A stretch of DNA of 64,000 nucleotides from Agelaius tricolor (Eukaryota; Chordata; Aves; Passeriformes; Icteridae). The notes below the pieces were generated by a model. The model was given only the letters and a program-made list of their open reading frames with translations, was not told the origin of the DNA and searched no databases. This document shows positions 1 to 12,115 of the stretch, one piece after another. The stretch lies in NCBI GenBank assembly GCA_023055355.1, contig JALJCS010000053.1, positions 816,501-880,500 on the forward strand, given 5' to 3'. Made by a program: the position numbers and the translations under genes. Each line of letters opens with the position of its first letter. Position 1 is the first letter of the stretch.

Positions 1-207
1 ACCAAAAGATCACACTATTTCATGGAGCTGCTAAGCCCTTTACCTGTCAAAAACTTTCAAACTTTAAACGAACACCTTGAAAAATTAATTTCTTCCCAGC
101 CCCTTATGAAATTATATATTTTTTTCTTTAACAGAACATTTTTTTTCCTCTCTTAAAGAGAACATTTGCCACCTATATCACACCCTCCAAGCTCCTTTCA
201 TCCTTCA
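1..207. other. Unannotated AT-rich sequence
   Basis: This stretch runs from the left edge of the window to a CR1 fragment. It is AT-rich and has short T runs near 120-155. No gene, repeat family or regulatory site is recognised in it. Confidence 0.5.
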
Positions 208-360
208 CTGTGGCTGCCCCATCTCTGGAGGTGTCCAAGGCCAGGCTGGATGGGGCTTGGAGCAACCTGGGATGGCAGAAGGTGTCCCCATGGCAGGGGG
301 TGGCACTGGATGGGCTTTAAGGTCCCTTCCAACACAAACCAGCCTAAAATTCTGTGTCAT
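208..360 (+). mobile_element. CR1 LINE 3' end fragment (sense)
   Basis: The sequence matches the known end of avian CR1 retrotransposons. In order it has a 'gccccatctctggaggtgtc' block, 'ggccaggctggatggggc', 'agcaacctgg', 'ggtgtccccatggcaggggg' and 'tttaaggtcccttccaacac', then a degenerate tail 'ttctgtgtcat' where intact copies carry short ATTCTATG-type repeats. Only about 150 bases of the 3' untranslated end are present, as is usual for CR1, which truncates at the 5' side during target-primed reverse transcription. No reverse transcriptase sequence is present. Small open frames here are chance. The family call is from memory of CR1 rather than a database search. Confidence 0.9.
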
Positions 361-3300
361 GGGGTCTATATGGGTATTTGTAACTAGGAAATACTGTGAC
401 TTAAGGATTGTGGAGAATTCAGGTGAGGTTCAGCATCTCCTCACTTACCTGCTTATTAATGGTAAATGCAAAATCCTGTCTCTTTTGGGGCAGCAGTTAA
501 AAAAAAAATCCAGCCCAATGAAACTCCACTGATGGCAAGACCATTACTCCTGAATCAAACCAGAGAGGGAAGAAAAATTAGGATCCAACTGGATGAAATA
601 TACTCTCTTGCTTCCTGATTTCTTTCTATTTTCTTTATCACATTTATGGTAAACCAGCCCCAAGACTGTATTACTCCAAACTGGGTTTTTGCATGAAATC
701 AGTAAGAAAATGTAGTAGCTGGATTTGTCTATAAGGTTTGATCTGCAGACACTTGGTCACGCATGAAAAGCACCCAAGAGGGAACTGGCAGAGCATAATG
801 ACATCATCTAACCAACTAAACCCAGCTTGGAAATATTATTAGTGTTTCACGCTTTCAATTTTTTTTCCCCATAAATCCGCGCTTTAAATATTCAATTTAA
901 AATTAACTTGCAAAGAAAACCCAGGGCAGAATTGTGGCCTGGTTGATTTCTTGCACAAGTGCTCAAAATCTGATTGTAGGAAGTGAATGGGAGCATTCCA
1001 TGAACATCATTGAATTAAAACTGACTTCTGAATTTCAATGAATGCTCACAGACCTTTTTTTTTCCATTTGCTCTGGTATGCACATACCACTCATTCTTGG
1101 CTCAGAGCTGCAGAGCTGAACACATTAGACATGGTGACTACTAAACATGGCTGGTCTTTGAATCCCTCCAAATTATAGATCAGCACACGAATAACCAAAA
1201 ATTACTGTAATTACGGAAAGGTTGACGTGCACCTATTTCAGTGTTTATACCTTTCAAAAAAGATCTGCTGAGAAACGCTCTGCATGCACCTAGAGGAACA
1301 AACTGCCTACCTTAGAATTTAAGTACATTTTAAAAGCATTAAACCCCATCATTCCCAAACCAAAACACACTTTCAGTGGTTTTCAGCCTAACTAGTAGTT
1401 TTCTGCACTAGTTGAAAATACAGTTCCAGAAAGTTTTTGATGTCAATGCCATGCCTGCTGCTCCTCTGCATGAAAATGGTGATTACACTTCTCCAAGAAC
1501 CCCTTATGCAATGCTTAATTCTGTCAGCTACACCAAAATATTTCAGTCTGCAGGGGACATGGCTGTTCAAGGTATGTCCTGAAGCAGCATTGCTCTGCCA
1601 TGCACATGCATACAGAAACTTCTAATGCCTTCCTCTGGGTAAACAGATTTTAGAATAATTTTCTCCCTCTCCCAGTAGCCAAGGAAGAAGTTTGTGTTTG
1701 GTTGTCAGCTTATTTTCCTTGGTTCTGTAAGTGGGTTTCCACACAAAGTTGGAGCATGGGTAGAAATCTAGAAATGGAGAGACTTCTGCTTATATCCTTA
1801 GTCAGTCCAGAACAGTGATGTATTACTGTAAAATTTTAATAATCAAAGTTAAAAATAAAATAAAATAAAACAGAACAAAAAACCAGGTCAGCCTATCAAA
1901 AACATGTGATGAAAAAGCCCCTCACAATTTTTTGCTTGAAGAGGTAGAAGGACTCAGTGTGATGGGTTTTGACAAACATCAGGTTTCATTCTATAATGGA
2001 AAATCTCACCTATTGTTTTTGTTCCGATATTTAAATTCAGAAAAAGCAGCTTGTTAGTTGGAGAATGCAATATAGCCTGTCTTTGACTAAGGTTTGATTA
2101 TAATGAATTTCAGGGACTATTTCGAGACTATGTCAAAGCATTGAATACCTTCCAAAGAAAAGTTTTTTCTAAGTAATTTCTCTATAATTTCAAAAAATTC
2201 AAAAAATTACTGTTCAGTAAATTGGTGTACAATGGAAATACAAATCAATATAAATCAAACCTCCATTGGCTATGCACAGAGGTGTGAAGGAAATGGGAGA
2301 CAAGACAAGATGCTGCTGCCCCGCCTCAAGGACAAAACATTCTCTTGGTCAGAATCGTCCACTAAAGAGCAGAGCTCCTGCCCACAGAAATCAAAACATC
2401 ATTGCCCTTTTCCTGATAAGGTAATTTGCCCACCAGTGCAGCCCTGATATCAGGGTGGGTTGGTTTTCTAAAATGTGTTTTGCACTGAGCTTTAGGAGTC
2501 CTGCAGCTCCAGAATTATTGGAGCCCACTGAGTTTTACGAATGTTCAGTAAGGTCATCCTTTTTGGAGACAAGGATGCAAAGCCATTATCTATCCTGTTC
2601 CACTACCCTAAAACTGGGTCAGGAAAACCAAACCTATTCCTGTCAAAGGTTCATTAAATCCTTTTTATAAGACTTTACAGTGATGAGACCCTCCAACAGT
2701 TGTAATCCATTCCTAGCTCTCTTCAGCAGCACTGAGGGGATGTTTTGTAAGATTCTTCAGGCATCCAAGTAAAACACTAAAAAAATTAAATTTAGTGTGG
2801 CAGAGTTGCAAGCACACCATGTGAGTTGAACTCACCCTAGCTTCATAACTTGGGTGTCTGTGTCTTCTGCTCTGTGCATTGAAGCACACTGGGGCTGATT
2901 GAAAATGAAAAGGGTTTTCTACAAAAGTGTTTAAAGCTGCTTTCGCTTCAAACAGCTCTAAAATTATGATTTTAAAACAAACAAGCAGAGAAAATATTTC
3001 ATTTCTCTCTGCATTTTGTCATTGAAAAAAAAACACCAGAAAACTTCAAAACAGGTTTTCAAAACTTACAAGATAATTATATTATGCAGGAAAATCCCAA
3101 GGTTTTGGCAAATTGAAATAGTAAGTAATTTCTTGATTTCGATGACAGCAGAAAATTGAGAGATGCAAGCTTTTCCAATAAAAAAAATTGTCAATATTTT
3201 ATTCCAAGTCATTTAAATCACATTTACTAACACAGACACACACAAAAAAAGGATGCAACAATAGCTCTTTTCATGAAGAACAGCCACCATCTGGTTTGTA

Positions 3301-3611
3301 TATTGAAAGGGGATGACTCAAATGAAGAAGCAACTGGTCACAGCAACAGTTCAGCAGGTTTTATGCAAAATTGAGAAATATGTGGGTAGGATCCAAAAAG
3401 CTTTAAGGAAGAAACTGGCCTTGGTTTCTACCTCATCTAGACATGTGTGAGATGTACTTTTGCCAGTGCTGCTTCCTATATCAGTGGTCTATTGTGAAAC
3501 TTCATGATGGACATGTCTCTCTCTATATTTTCTTGACCTCCTTGGAGACAAAAACTGTCAATGCTATCATCAGGACTTGCCAAAAGGATTCTTGAAAGGC
3601 TCCGTTCTCTT

Positions 3612-3613
<2 letters not shown>
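361..3613. other. Unannotated non-coding stretch
   Basis: About 3.2 kb of AT-rich, apparently unique sequence. It contains a small AAAAT-like run near 1850-1875 and A or T runs of 8 to 10 bases. Open frames do not exceed about 70 codons and overlap in opposing frames. No transposon or exon is recognised. Confidence 0.5.

Positions 3614-3655
<42 letters not shown>
3614..3655. repeat. Poly(T) run of 42 bases
   Basis: An uninterrupted run of about 42 T follows a 'ctttc' pyrimidine lead-in. On the minus strand this is a poly(A), so it could be the tail of a minus-strand retroposed sequence lying to its left. No recognisable element body was seen there and no target duplication was found, so it is recorded only as a homopolymer. 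Confidence 0.9.
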
Positions 3656-3656
<1 letters not shown>

Positions 3657-6600
3657 TTCCAGCATGAAAAGCAGTGACAGATTTTGGAGATAATTTCTGC
3701 TGTAAGGTCTTGTTTTACTTCTTTTTACATATTTTTTTTTATTTTATATGCTTTCATTTACATCTCTGTGTGGTTTTTTTTTTTTTTTGCTCCTCTTGCT
3801 GATTTTCTTGCTGGCTCAGAATGAGCACAGCTCTGTTTGTCTCTGAACCAAGCCCATCACTGTCTCTTCATCCCTGCCCACGCCTCCTGCTCTGGGAGGA
3901 ATCCATCAAGAATTTTCTGCTCCAAGCTGCTGCCATCACAGACACACACCATGCTTCAGGTAAAAGCTTCCCATTTGATCCAAGAGGACGTCCCTCATGT
4001 AAATTCAGCAGCAAGTTACCACCTTCCCACCAAAAACCAGAGCAACAAGAAGGGGAAACGCTGGCACAGGAATTTTTATGAAGGAGTTCATCAGAAAAAA
4101 AAAGGAATCATGGGGTTTAATGCTCTGATCCTCTTCAGCACTAAAGCAATAAGGATATTTTTCCCCCCACTCCTTTCTTCTTTCCCCAATTCTGAAAATG
4201 AATTTATGCACAAGTTTGGGAACCAGTTTTGGTTTTGATAGCCTTGCACAGGTATATGCACATACCATGCATTCCACCAGCTCAAGTAGAACTGCCAGAA
4301 ACCTGCAAGAACTGGAGGATCAGGCTCCATCTTACTAAGATTATATCAAGATATTGTTGGGAGTCTGCTGGAATTTTTGTGAGGTTAGCAGTTTGAAGAC
4401 TTAAGATGTGTCAGGTTAAACTGATTAATCACTTTCTTATAGCTGCAAGAAGCATTATGAGCCACTGTTGGGAAAAGAGCAGAGCTCACCAGAGAGAACA
4501 TCAGCTTTGGAAAAACCTGAGGAGTTTTCTCAATGGAAAAATTGACAGAACACTTGAAAGATAAATTATATGCTGAATTATATGCCGTACACAATTTATC
4601 TAAAAGCACTTTTTCAAATGCATCACTGAGAATGTTGCATGTTTTCCAGAGCCAAGAGATTTGTAACCGATGTTTCCCTCCTGATCACCAACACTGGAAG
4701 TAGAACATGGAAATGAAATAAAAGCAGCAAGGATACTGTACCTCTGTGGTCCTCTGCTGTCTATTGTGACCATGGGATAGGATTCATCAGGTGCATAATT
4801 TATGGTTAAAATGATACTCTGAGTTCTGTCTGCATTATTCCCATTGATTTTCACAAAATCATCAACGATTTAAACTATTTGTGTCTTAGGAACAAATTGG
4901 ACTTTTTAAAGAGATGCAGAAAATACAGTTCCTGATAGTGCAGTTTGAAAGACTCAATTGCACAATTCAAAGATCATTTGTTCGTATTACTAAATCTTCA
5001 TTGATCCATTGCAGAGCAAGGCTGTTTTTTTTCTTTGGGAAGAACACAATAAAAATTTTAAGTTGTCCACAGAAGAGAAAATATTCTGCTCTTCCCATCA
5101 CATTCATTTTTTCCTGTACCATTTGTTTGTCAGGGAATTCTCTCCAAACACAGTGCTGCCAGGGGAAGTCCCAGGCAAAGAGTGATTTGGCTGTGTGGAG
5201 CACAGCTCCTCTGCAGAAAAGGCTGGAACAAAGCTCACTTCAAAGCCCCAAAAAAGGTTCAAGCCTGGCCTCAGTCTGAGGTCATTTCCGTGGGTCCTGG
5301 ATTACCAAGGTAAAGGCACAGTTCTGGAAACCCCTGACTGACTCTGCATGTAGGCAGCTCACCAGGGCTTGGTGAATAACACAGTGGAACCTAACCAGAC
5401 AACTGCTTTGAGAAAGGAGAAACATTTAAATAAGGAGAACAGACTCACTTGCTCTTTCTATGGTCCCACCTTGCCAGCTGAGGGCAAATATTTCTTCCAC
5501 AGCGGAGAGAAAATTCAGAGTGCTCAGTTAAAGGAGGGACCATCAGCTCCATGCGGGTCCGTAACACTGTTCCAATCATAGCAGTGGGACATGAGGCACA
5601 CTGGGGCTACATTTCCAGGGATCTGGTCCAGCTTTTCATCAGCAGGTGGAGGGAGGGAGGATGTTGCACCTGCACTCTCTTTTGAGGCCCATCCACACTG
5701 TCAAAGCAGAATGACTGAGCCGTGGTGTCTGGGAGAACTGGAGATGCTATGACAAATACCAGGCGTGCAAAACACACTTTACAGCACCATTATTACCCAA
5801 ATTGGTTCTTAGGATCAAAAAAAAAATACCATAAGGGCAGCTAGGAAAATATCATTGAGTCAGATACAGGGAGCAATGCCAAAAACAAGCGAACAAATTT
5901 AGTTCTTGCAGCAGTACTGCAAAGTAGCTGTTTTCCTGAGGTATCTGTTGCTTCTTTTCGCACTTTCTTAGCACACTTCATATTCCAGGTTAGCAGCTTT
6001 GGTGTGCCTTTGATCTCAGTAGCAACAGGGGAATTGCCAGTTAAATTGTCACTTTCTCAAACTCCCTGTCAAAGACACATCTTCTCTCACATGCAAAATC
6101 AACAGTGCTTAGTCAGATTAAGTGTAGGATTAGTAACAGGGTATGGATGTTTGTATTCATTGATTTTCTTTGTTTCTTGTTTAAAAAAAAAATAAATTTC
6201 CATAATTGTGATTGTTAGGCTTAAGTATCTCTTCCTCTCATGAAAGAGAGCAACCTAAGTTCTTGTTGGTATCCACATTTTCACAAGTATTTGAGGCCTA
6301 CCTTTTCTAAGGTGAAAAATAGACTAAAAATAAGAGTGTGCTTTTTAAAAATCTGCTGCTGGGAAAGTGATGCTCCACTCCCACCTGATTGTCTGTAAAA
6401 ACAAATCTTTAAGAGATTATTAAGCATGGGTCACATTCTGCATTCACATACAAGCACTGTGATTCTGCTTGCAGGTGATATCATGGAAAAGAAGGGTAAT
6501 TGTATAAAAGGCTTGATAAATTTTTACTTGGGAACTGTGAAAGTGTCTGGGTTTGTTCTTGGGATTGAAATGTGTGGTCAGAGCTCTGTTACTAGTCACT

Positions 6601-9600
6601 GTCTGTCATCATGAAGGCAGTGATTCTCTCAAGCCGTTTGTTTCCTCATCTCCACACTGTCAGGAATTGGTGGAATTCCTTAAATGGAAAGACGAAAGCT
6701 TAAAAAGCAGAAGAGTAGACACAACCACGCTGAGCAGCCCTTGATGGTGACAGAATCCTCCCTGAAATCAAATGGATTATCTTCAGTGTAAGCTACACTT
6801 CACACTTTTGAGGTTTCCAGAGAGCAGCCCCAGGTGTTGTTTTAGGTGGTAGCCACAACCAACAAAAACTTGGAAAACCAGGAGTCTCCATGGCTTCCAT
6901 GCCATACCACTTTCCACAGAGCATGTTCCACTGAATGCTCAATGAATGCAAAAGACCTACACAGGGGAGGAGAGAAAGAGCATTTCTCAATAGATTCCAC
7001 ATCTTCAAGGAGCTGTACAATGACCCAAAAATCTCACCTCGAGCAGAAATTGTATGTTACAGGCTTGCTGTCATTAGCAGTTCTGATGGAAAGAAAGGAT
7101 GACATTGAAAAAAAAAATAAATCAGGCTAAATATGCCAGAGCTGGAGAATTTTCTTCTCCCAGTTACTGCAAATCTGGCCCAGCACTGTCTGCACAAAGA
7201 AAGGAGGTAAAGACTAGTAGAAGGCAAAAACTACTTCCATTTAACTGTCCAAAGCAGTAAGAACCAAACCACATATAATCAATATGACACATGAAGCAAG
7301 ACATTTTTTGAAGGCACTTCTTCTAAATACTCACTTGGATAAAGAAGACAGCTAAACGTTAAAGAAGTCTGCCTAAAAAAGAAAAAAAAGAAGACAATTT
7401 TAGATGCCCCAGACAAAAGTGTTTAGATACTGTATGTAAGAGGAGTGGTGGGACCCTGAATGGTGACATGGAGCTGGATTTGGCTTTATTTTAAGCAGAA
7501 GGAATTCCAAGCTGCAGCCAACAAGTTTATGCCTATTGACTCTTACTATCTCCCTATATTTCTAACTCTGGTATAATATTCCTAAGGGTGGAAAAAACAC
7601 AGCAGGGCTTGCTCTAGGCTGCTGGAGAGCTGCATGTGTGCTTTTGTCACCAAGCTGGAGATGAAAGTTGTGTATCACACCTTCTTGCAGAGACATGCAC
7701 AGACCTGAGGGATCACTCAGGGTGGCACACCTGGAGAAAGACAGTTTTGAGTGGAGGTACAGTGACAGTGCAAAACCTCAGGAGAGAGAAGGAAATAGCA
7801 ACATTTTTCGTGATGGTCTCCAGAATGATGGAGAAAAAGAGCAGCAGTCTGTCTCCCACCCCATTAAAAGCTCACCCACTGATACTCTGCTTTCTTCCTT
7901 GCTTCACATACCTCTGAAGCAGCTAAAAGCAGATTTAGTAGCATGCTGTCACACAGCTCAGCATTGGCAAGAGCAGGCACACTCCTTTCAGCTTGACAAA
8001 GGAGACCCATGAATTCCCTCTAAGAGATTCAAAGACTTTTCCAGGTAGTTACCTGTTCAAAGTCTGTGGGGAGATAGCAGGGGAGGAGTTTTGCCTTTCC
8101 CCATTATCTCCTCTCAGACAGTGAACAATGATGAGTTCTCCTTCCTGACAGAGCTTTGGGAAGGGAATCCATGGAAAGCTAGAGCCCTGTACACAGCACA
8201 CACGACATGAGAGACCTCCTGGTGCCCAGCACTTGCCAGGACTAAATGAGAAACCCCAAAGTTTCTCCCTTTCTGAGTTTGGGAGCAGCTGCCTGATACT
8301 GATGCCACAGCACATCAACTTCTGTAACTGCTGGCATTTTAAGTGGTGGCTGCTTTTAGTGCTGACACTTCCTCGGTCCCAGATGTTCAGTGATGTTTTC
8401 ACTGACTGCAGTGAGTCTAGTGAGTTTTGTTCCCCATCCACCTCCACCAAGAGAAAGCAACTTTACAAGCCAGACAAGACTTGGAAGCTCTCTCTGAACA
8501 CAGATATGTGTTAGATAACTGGGGTGACGGACAGGACACAGGCTTTCCTCTGGGCATACTGAGCTGGGTGAACTGCAAGAGCTGCAGTCTGCATAGCAGG
8601 CAACAGGAATCCTGAGCAGGGTTGGGTTTTTTTGCAACTCTGCCTGTCCCTGGCATTTCCAAGGACAAGTTGACAGTGATACTTTGAAACCATGGTCACA
8701 GAGCAGCCAAAGTTGGGATTTGACTGGGAGGTGGAAGGCCATCCTCACCAAGACACGGAGGTGTTCACACATGGACCCACACCCAGGCTTTTAATCACTG
8801 TTGCTGAGTGATTTCTCCTCTGGATGGTGACCAAGGGGGTGGGTGAAATCACATTTCAGTCTCCAGGCACTCTGACATCTCACCTGGCCTTCTCCTGGAG
8901 ATGAGTTTACAGAGCTCTCCGTTCACAGGCAATGGTTGGATCAGCCTGACTCACCATTGTTGAGATTCCTCCTCCTCTGTGGATGAGTTTCTGGTATCCT
9001 TGTGCACATCTGACAGCAACTCATTTCACAGGTGGTTTCACAAGTTCAGACGAGATGTAAATGGGGTAGCCACCAAAATTCATCAAGGTGGAATAAGGCT
9101 TTGCATGTGCATAACAAAGGCATGCTTATGTCAGCATACTATCTATCCTTGATGCCAGATTTTTGGAAAAAGATAGTCAAGAAGAGTGAGAAACTGTGCA
9201 TAAACCCTGTAAGACCTTATTGAGCATCTCTTGATCATTATTTGGGTTTTTTTAACAGAATTCTTAAGTACAGTACTCCTCTTTTAGACATATGAGATTC
9301 TTGTAACTATGCCCACTCAAACTCAAAGTGGTTTAACAGATTTTGTGTATCACTGCTTAATTTTGTTTATTTAATCATCCAAAACCAAGCCTATATAAGG
9401 TGAAAGGTAGAAAGGCAGTTTAAAGGAAGTACATGAATAATCAGTTTCTGTCTTTTGAGTAATTCTTGAGCATTACCTCAAAGAATCTGAAGTTTGCTTC
9501 ACACTAACTGTCTAGAACAGCAACTTAGGAAGAGGCCCTTTAAAAACAAATATTGAAAATGCTTAGTAAAGTGGCCTAAAGAGTCTTTGAATTAGTAAGA

Positions 9601-9787
9601 GTGGAGTACATTTCCATGCTTTTGTTCACGAAGAAGGAGGGATTTCTGAGAACCCAAAAAGTGTTTGGGTGCAAAACCTCCTTGTTTGAGGCATCTGCAA
9701 AAATTAACTAAATCATGTGTGGCATTGTTCTGTGTGTGTTAAGACATGTCATGAGAAGATAGGTTAAATGACAGGCTAATTACTATC
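3656..9787. other. Unannotated non-coding stretch
   Basis: About 6 kb of mixed-composition unique sequence. Open frames reach about 138 codons at 8356-8772 on the minus strand, but they overlap others on both strands and have no recognisable motif. No CR1 or LTR sequence was recognised here. There is a further T run at 3774-3788. Confidence 0.45.
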
Positions 9788-9817
9788 TATTACAAATTTT
9801 TTTTTTTTAAAAAAAGA
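9788..9817. repeat. T-run followed by A-run (small palindromic AT tract)
   Basis: A run of about 12 T is followed directly by about 7 A, giving a self-complementary T(n)A(n) junction. Nothing else is implied. Confidence 0.7.
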
Positions 9818-9920
9818 GACCAAATGCAAATTATTGGTCTTAACTTTCATTGGTCGTCATGAAGACTTTAACATAATAAGAATTTCTAACCTGTGGGATG
9901 GACACAGATTTCACCTTTTT

Positions 9921-9987
9921 TCAGTAAAATGTAGAATGAAATAATTTAGTACATTTCAGTAAAATGTAGAATGAAATAATTTAGTGC
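9921..9987. repeat. 35-bp tandem duplication, two copies
   Basis: The block beginning 'tcagtaaaatgtagaatgaa' at 9921 is repeated at 9956 with no mismatch over about 31 bases. The period is 35 bp. The lack of divergence between copies suggests a recent event. Confidence 0.9.
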
Positions 9988-10754
9988 AGCTGTGCTGTGT
10001 ATATGTTATAAGCAGCCCTTTCTTCCACCACTAAAGAGTTAAAGAGCTTAATTTCTAAATCTGTATTTTATTGCACTATAAGTCTTTGTATTTCAGTAAA
10101 TTTTGTTGTTCAATACAACAATTTTTACTTTAATTCCCCACAGTTCTCTAAAACTTCCAAAAAACCCCAAAGTTTTAAGTATCACCATGCGTTAAATGTT
10201 GACTTTTTTCCCCCAACAGAAATCACTAATACTGATCTAGAGTAATGTTGGTATGGTCATGATATATTCTTTTACATTCCAATGTGTAAATAGGTCCACA
10301 TTTTCCTGCAATTGTTTTAATCTGTCAAGACTACTGTAATCCAATATTTCTAATAAGATTCATCTGTATCTTGCATAAACAGAGATATAGCAAATTGGGC
10401 TTCACAAAGAAGAAAATTAGCTCAGTCAAGAGAAGATTTATTTTTGCATTGAGCACGCTTGGACCACCATACTCTGAGAATATGTAAATAGTGACCATGA
10501 ATCTGGGATCTTGGATTGAGCACTCAACATTCTGTTCTCAGAGGGGATCATCTCCCTTGGGAGCAGTTTTCAGAAATAATCTGCAGTTTACAGTTCTCCA
10601 GCCAACAGTGAAGGTGTTGGGTGAGGGTGACCTAACAAAGTCACCTGGAAGCTGCCTGATGCCTGATTGCTTCCTGCCCTCCCTCTGGCTGAAAATGACC
10701 TGACCGTGCTGATTTCTGGGCTGTACACAACAAATGATCCTTGGAATTTGCCAT
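9988..10754. other. Unannotated non-coding stretch
   Basis: AT-rich unique sequence up to the 3' end of a minus-strand CR1 copy. Nothing is recognised in it. Confidence 0.5.
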
Positions 10755-11460
10755 GGGAAGGTGTGGGTTGGAAGGGACCTTAGAGACCCCCTCATTCCAT
10801 GCCCTGTTCCATGGGCGAGGACACCTTCCAGTGGATCAGGTTGCTCAGCCTGGCCTTGGAAACTTCCAGAGATGGGGCAGCCACAGCTCTGGGTAACCTG
10901 TGCCAGTCTCTCACCATCCTCACTGTGAAGAATTTCTTCCTAATGTTTGATTCCAGCTTGCTGTCTTGCAGTTTAAAGTCATTACCCCTTGTCCTGTGCC
11001 TACGTGCCTTCTTGCAAAGGCTCTCTGGCTTTCTTCAGCTCCTTTAGGCATGGAATGAGCTATAAGGTCTGCCCACAGCCTAGTTTTCTCCAGGCTGAAC
11101 AATTTCAACTTTCCCAGTCTGTCTTTATAGGAGAGGAGTTCCATCCCTCTAGTAACTTTTGTTCCAGCAGAAATAATATAATAATTCTTCTTCCAACCTG
11201 TTCCATGTCCTTCTTATGTTGTGGACGCCAGAGCTGGACATAGGATTGGTCTCCCAAGAGCAGACTAGAGGTACAGAATCCCCTCTGTTGCCCTGATGCA
11301 GTCCAGGACACTGCTGGTTTCTGGGCTCCCACTGCTGGGCCATGTTGGGTTTTTAATCAACCAACATTCGCAATTCCTTCTCCTCAGGGCTGCTCTCCAT
11401 CCATTCTCTGCCCTGCCTGTATTTGTGCCCTGGGTTGCCCTGACCCATGTGCAGGACCTG
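10755..11460 (-). mobile_element. CR1 LINE, minus strand, 3'-end segment (left of LTR insertion)
   Basis: Read on the plus strand this is the reverse complement of the CR1 3' end. It starts with 'gtgtgggttggaagggacct' and 'gaggacaccttccagtggat', then 'tgctcagcctggccttgg', 'gaagaatttcttcctaatgt', 'gaggagttccatccctctag' and 'tcaaccaacattcgcaattc', and stops at 'ccatgtgcaggacctg'. At that point a solo LTR begins and CR1 resumes on its far side. The copy is heavily mutated. The short open frames it carries are decay products and no reverse transcriptase motif survives here. Confidence 0.92.
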
Positions 11461-12115
11461 TGTCTTAGGTTGGAAATGGGTGTGTGTGTTCTATTCCTAT
11501 GTGTGGAGCAGTTATCTTCTGTTAATTGAGCAGTTTTCTTCATTTCTTCCACAACCAGTCCTCCCTCCAGGGCGAAATCTGCTCTTAATGTGCCACTGAG
11601 TGCCACAGCAGGACTGATAAAATTACATCATCCCACATGGTGAGAAGCTCTGCCCAGAGGGAGGAGCCAAGCATTCCCAACTGGATAGAAGCTGAGATTT
11701 TGGGACACCAGGACAGCCTCTTCCACTGGATTCCCAGAGGAAGACCAGGCCCATCTTCATCACCACTGGATCTTCAGAGGAAGATCACACCCTTCTACAG
11801 GATCACTGCTTCAGCAGAACCACATCTGCCTCTCCAGGAGGACGGCAGCCACCATTTCAATTGGATTGCTACCAACCCCCTGACCAACAGGGTGTCAGGT
11901 TGTGTTCTGACTCTGTCAATGGGTTTTTTTGTACTATTGCATTTGTATTTTTAATTTTCCTAGTAAAGAACTGTTATTCCAACTCCCATATCTTTGCCTG
12001 AGAGGCTCCCTTAATTTCAAAATTATAACAATTCAAAGGGATGGGGTTTACATTTTCCATTTCAGGGGAGGCTCCTGCCTTCCTAAACAGACACCTGTCT
12101 TTTCAAACCAAGACA
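11461..12115 (+). mobile_element. Solo LTR of an endogenous retrovirus inserted in CR1
   Basis: The element runs from TGTCTTAGGTT to AAACCAAGACA. Those ends form an imperfect terminal inverted repeat and follow the TG...CA rule for LTRs. A possible polyadenylation signal AGTAAA is at 11962-11967, which puts the sense on the plus strand. The interior holds an imperfect 40-bp duplication, with 'ccactgga' and 'cagaggaaga' repeated at 11723 and 11763. There is no internal retroviral coding region, so this is a solo LTR left by recombination between two LTRs. No target-site duplication is visible. The flanking CR1 also appears to be missing a few hundred bases at the insertion point, which would explain the absent duplication. 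It resembles LTRs common in passerines, but I do not assign a named family. Confidence 0.82.
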
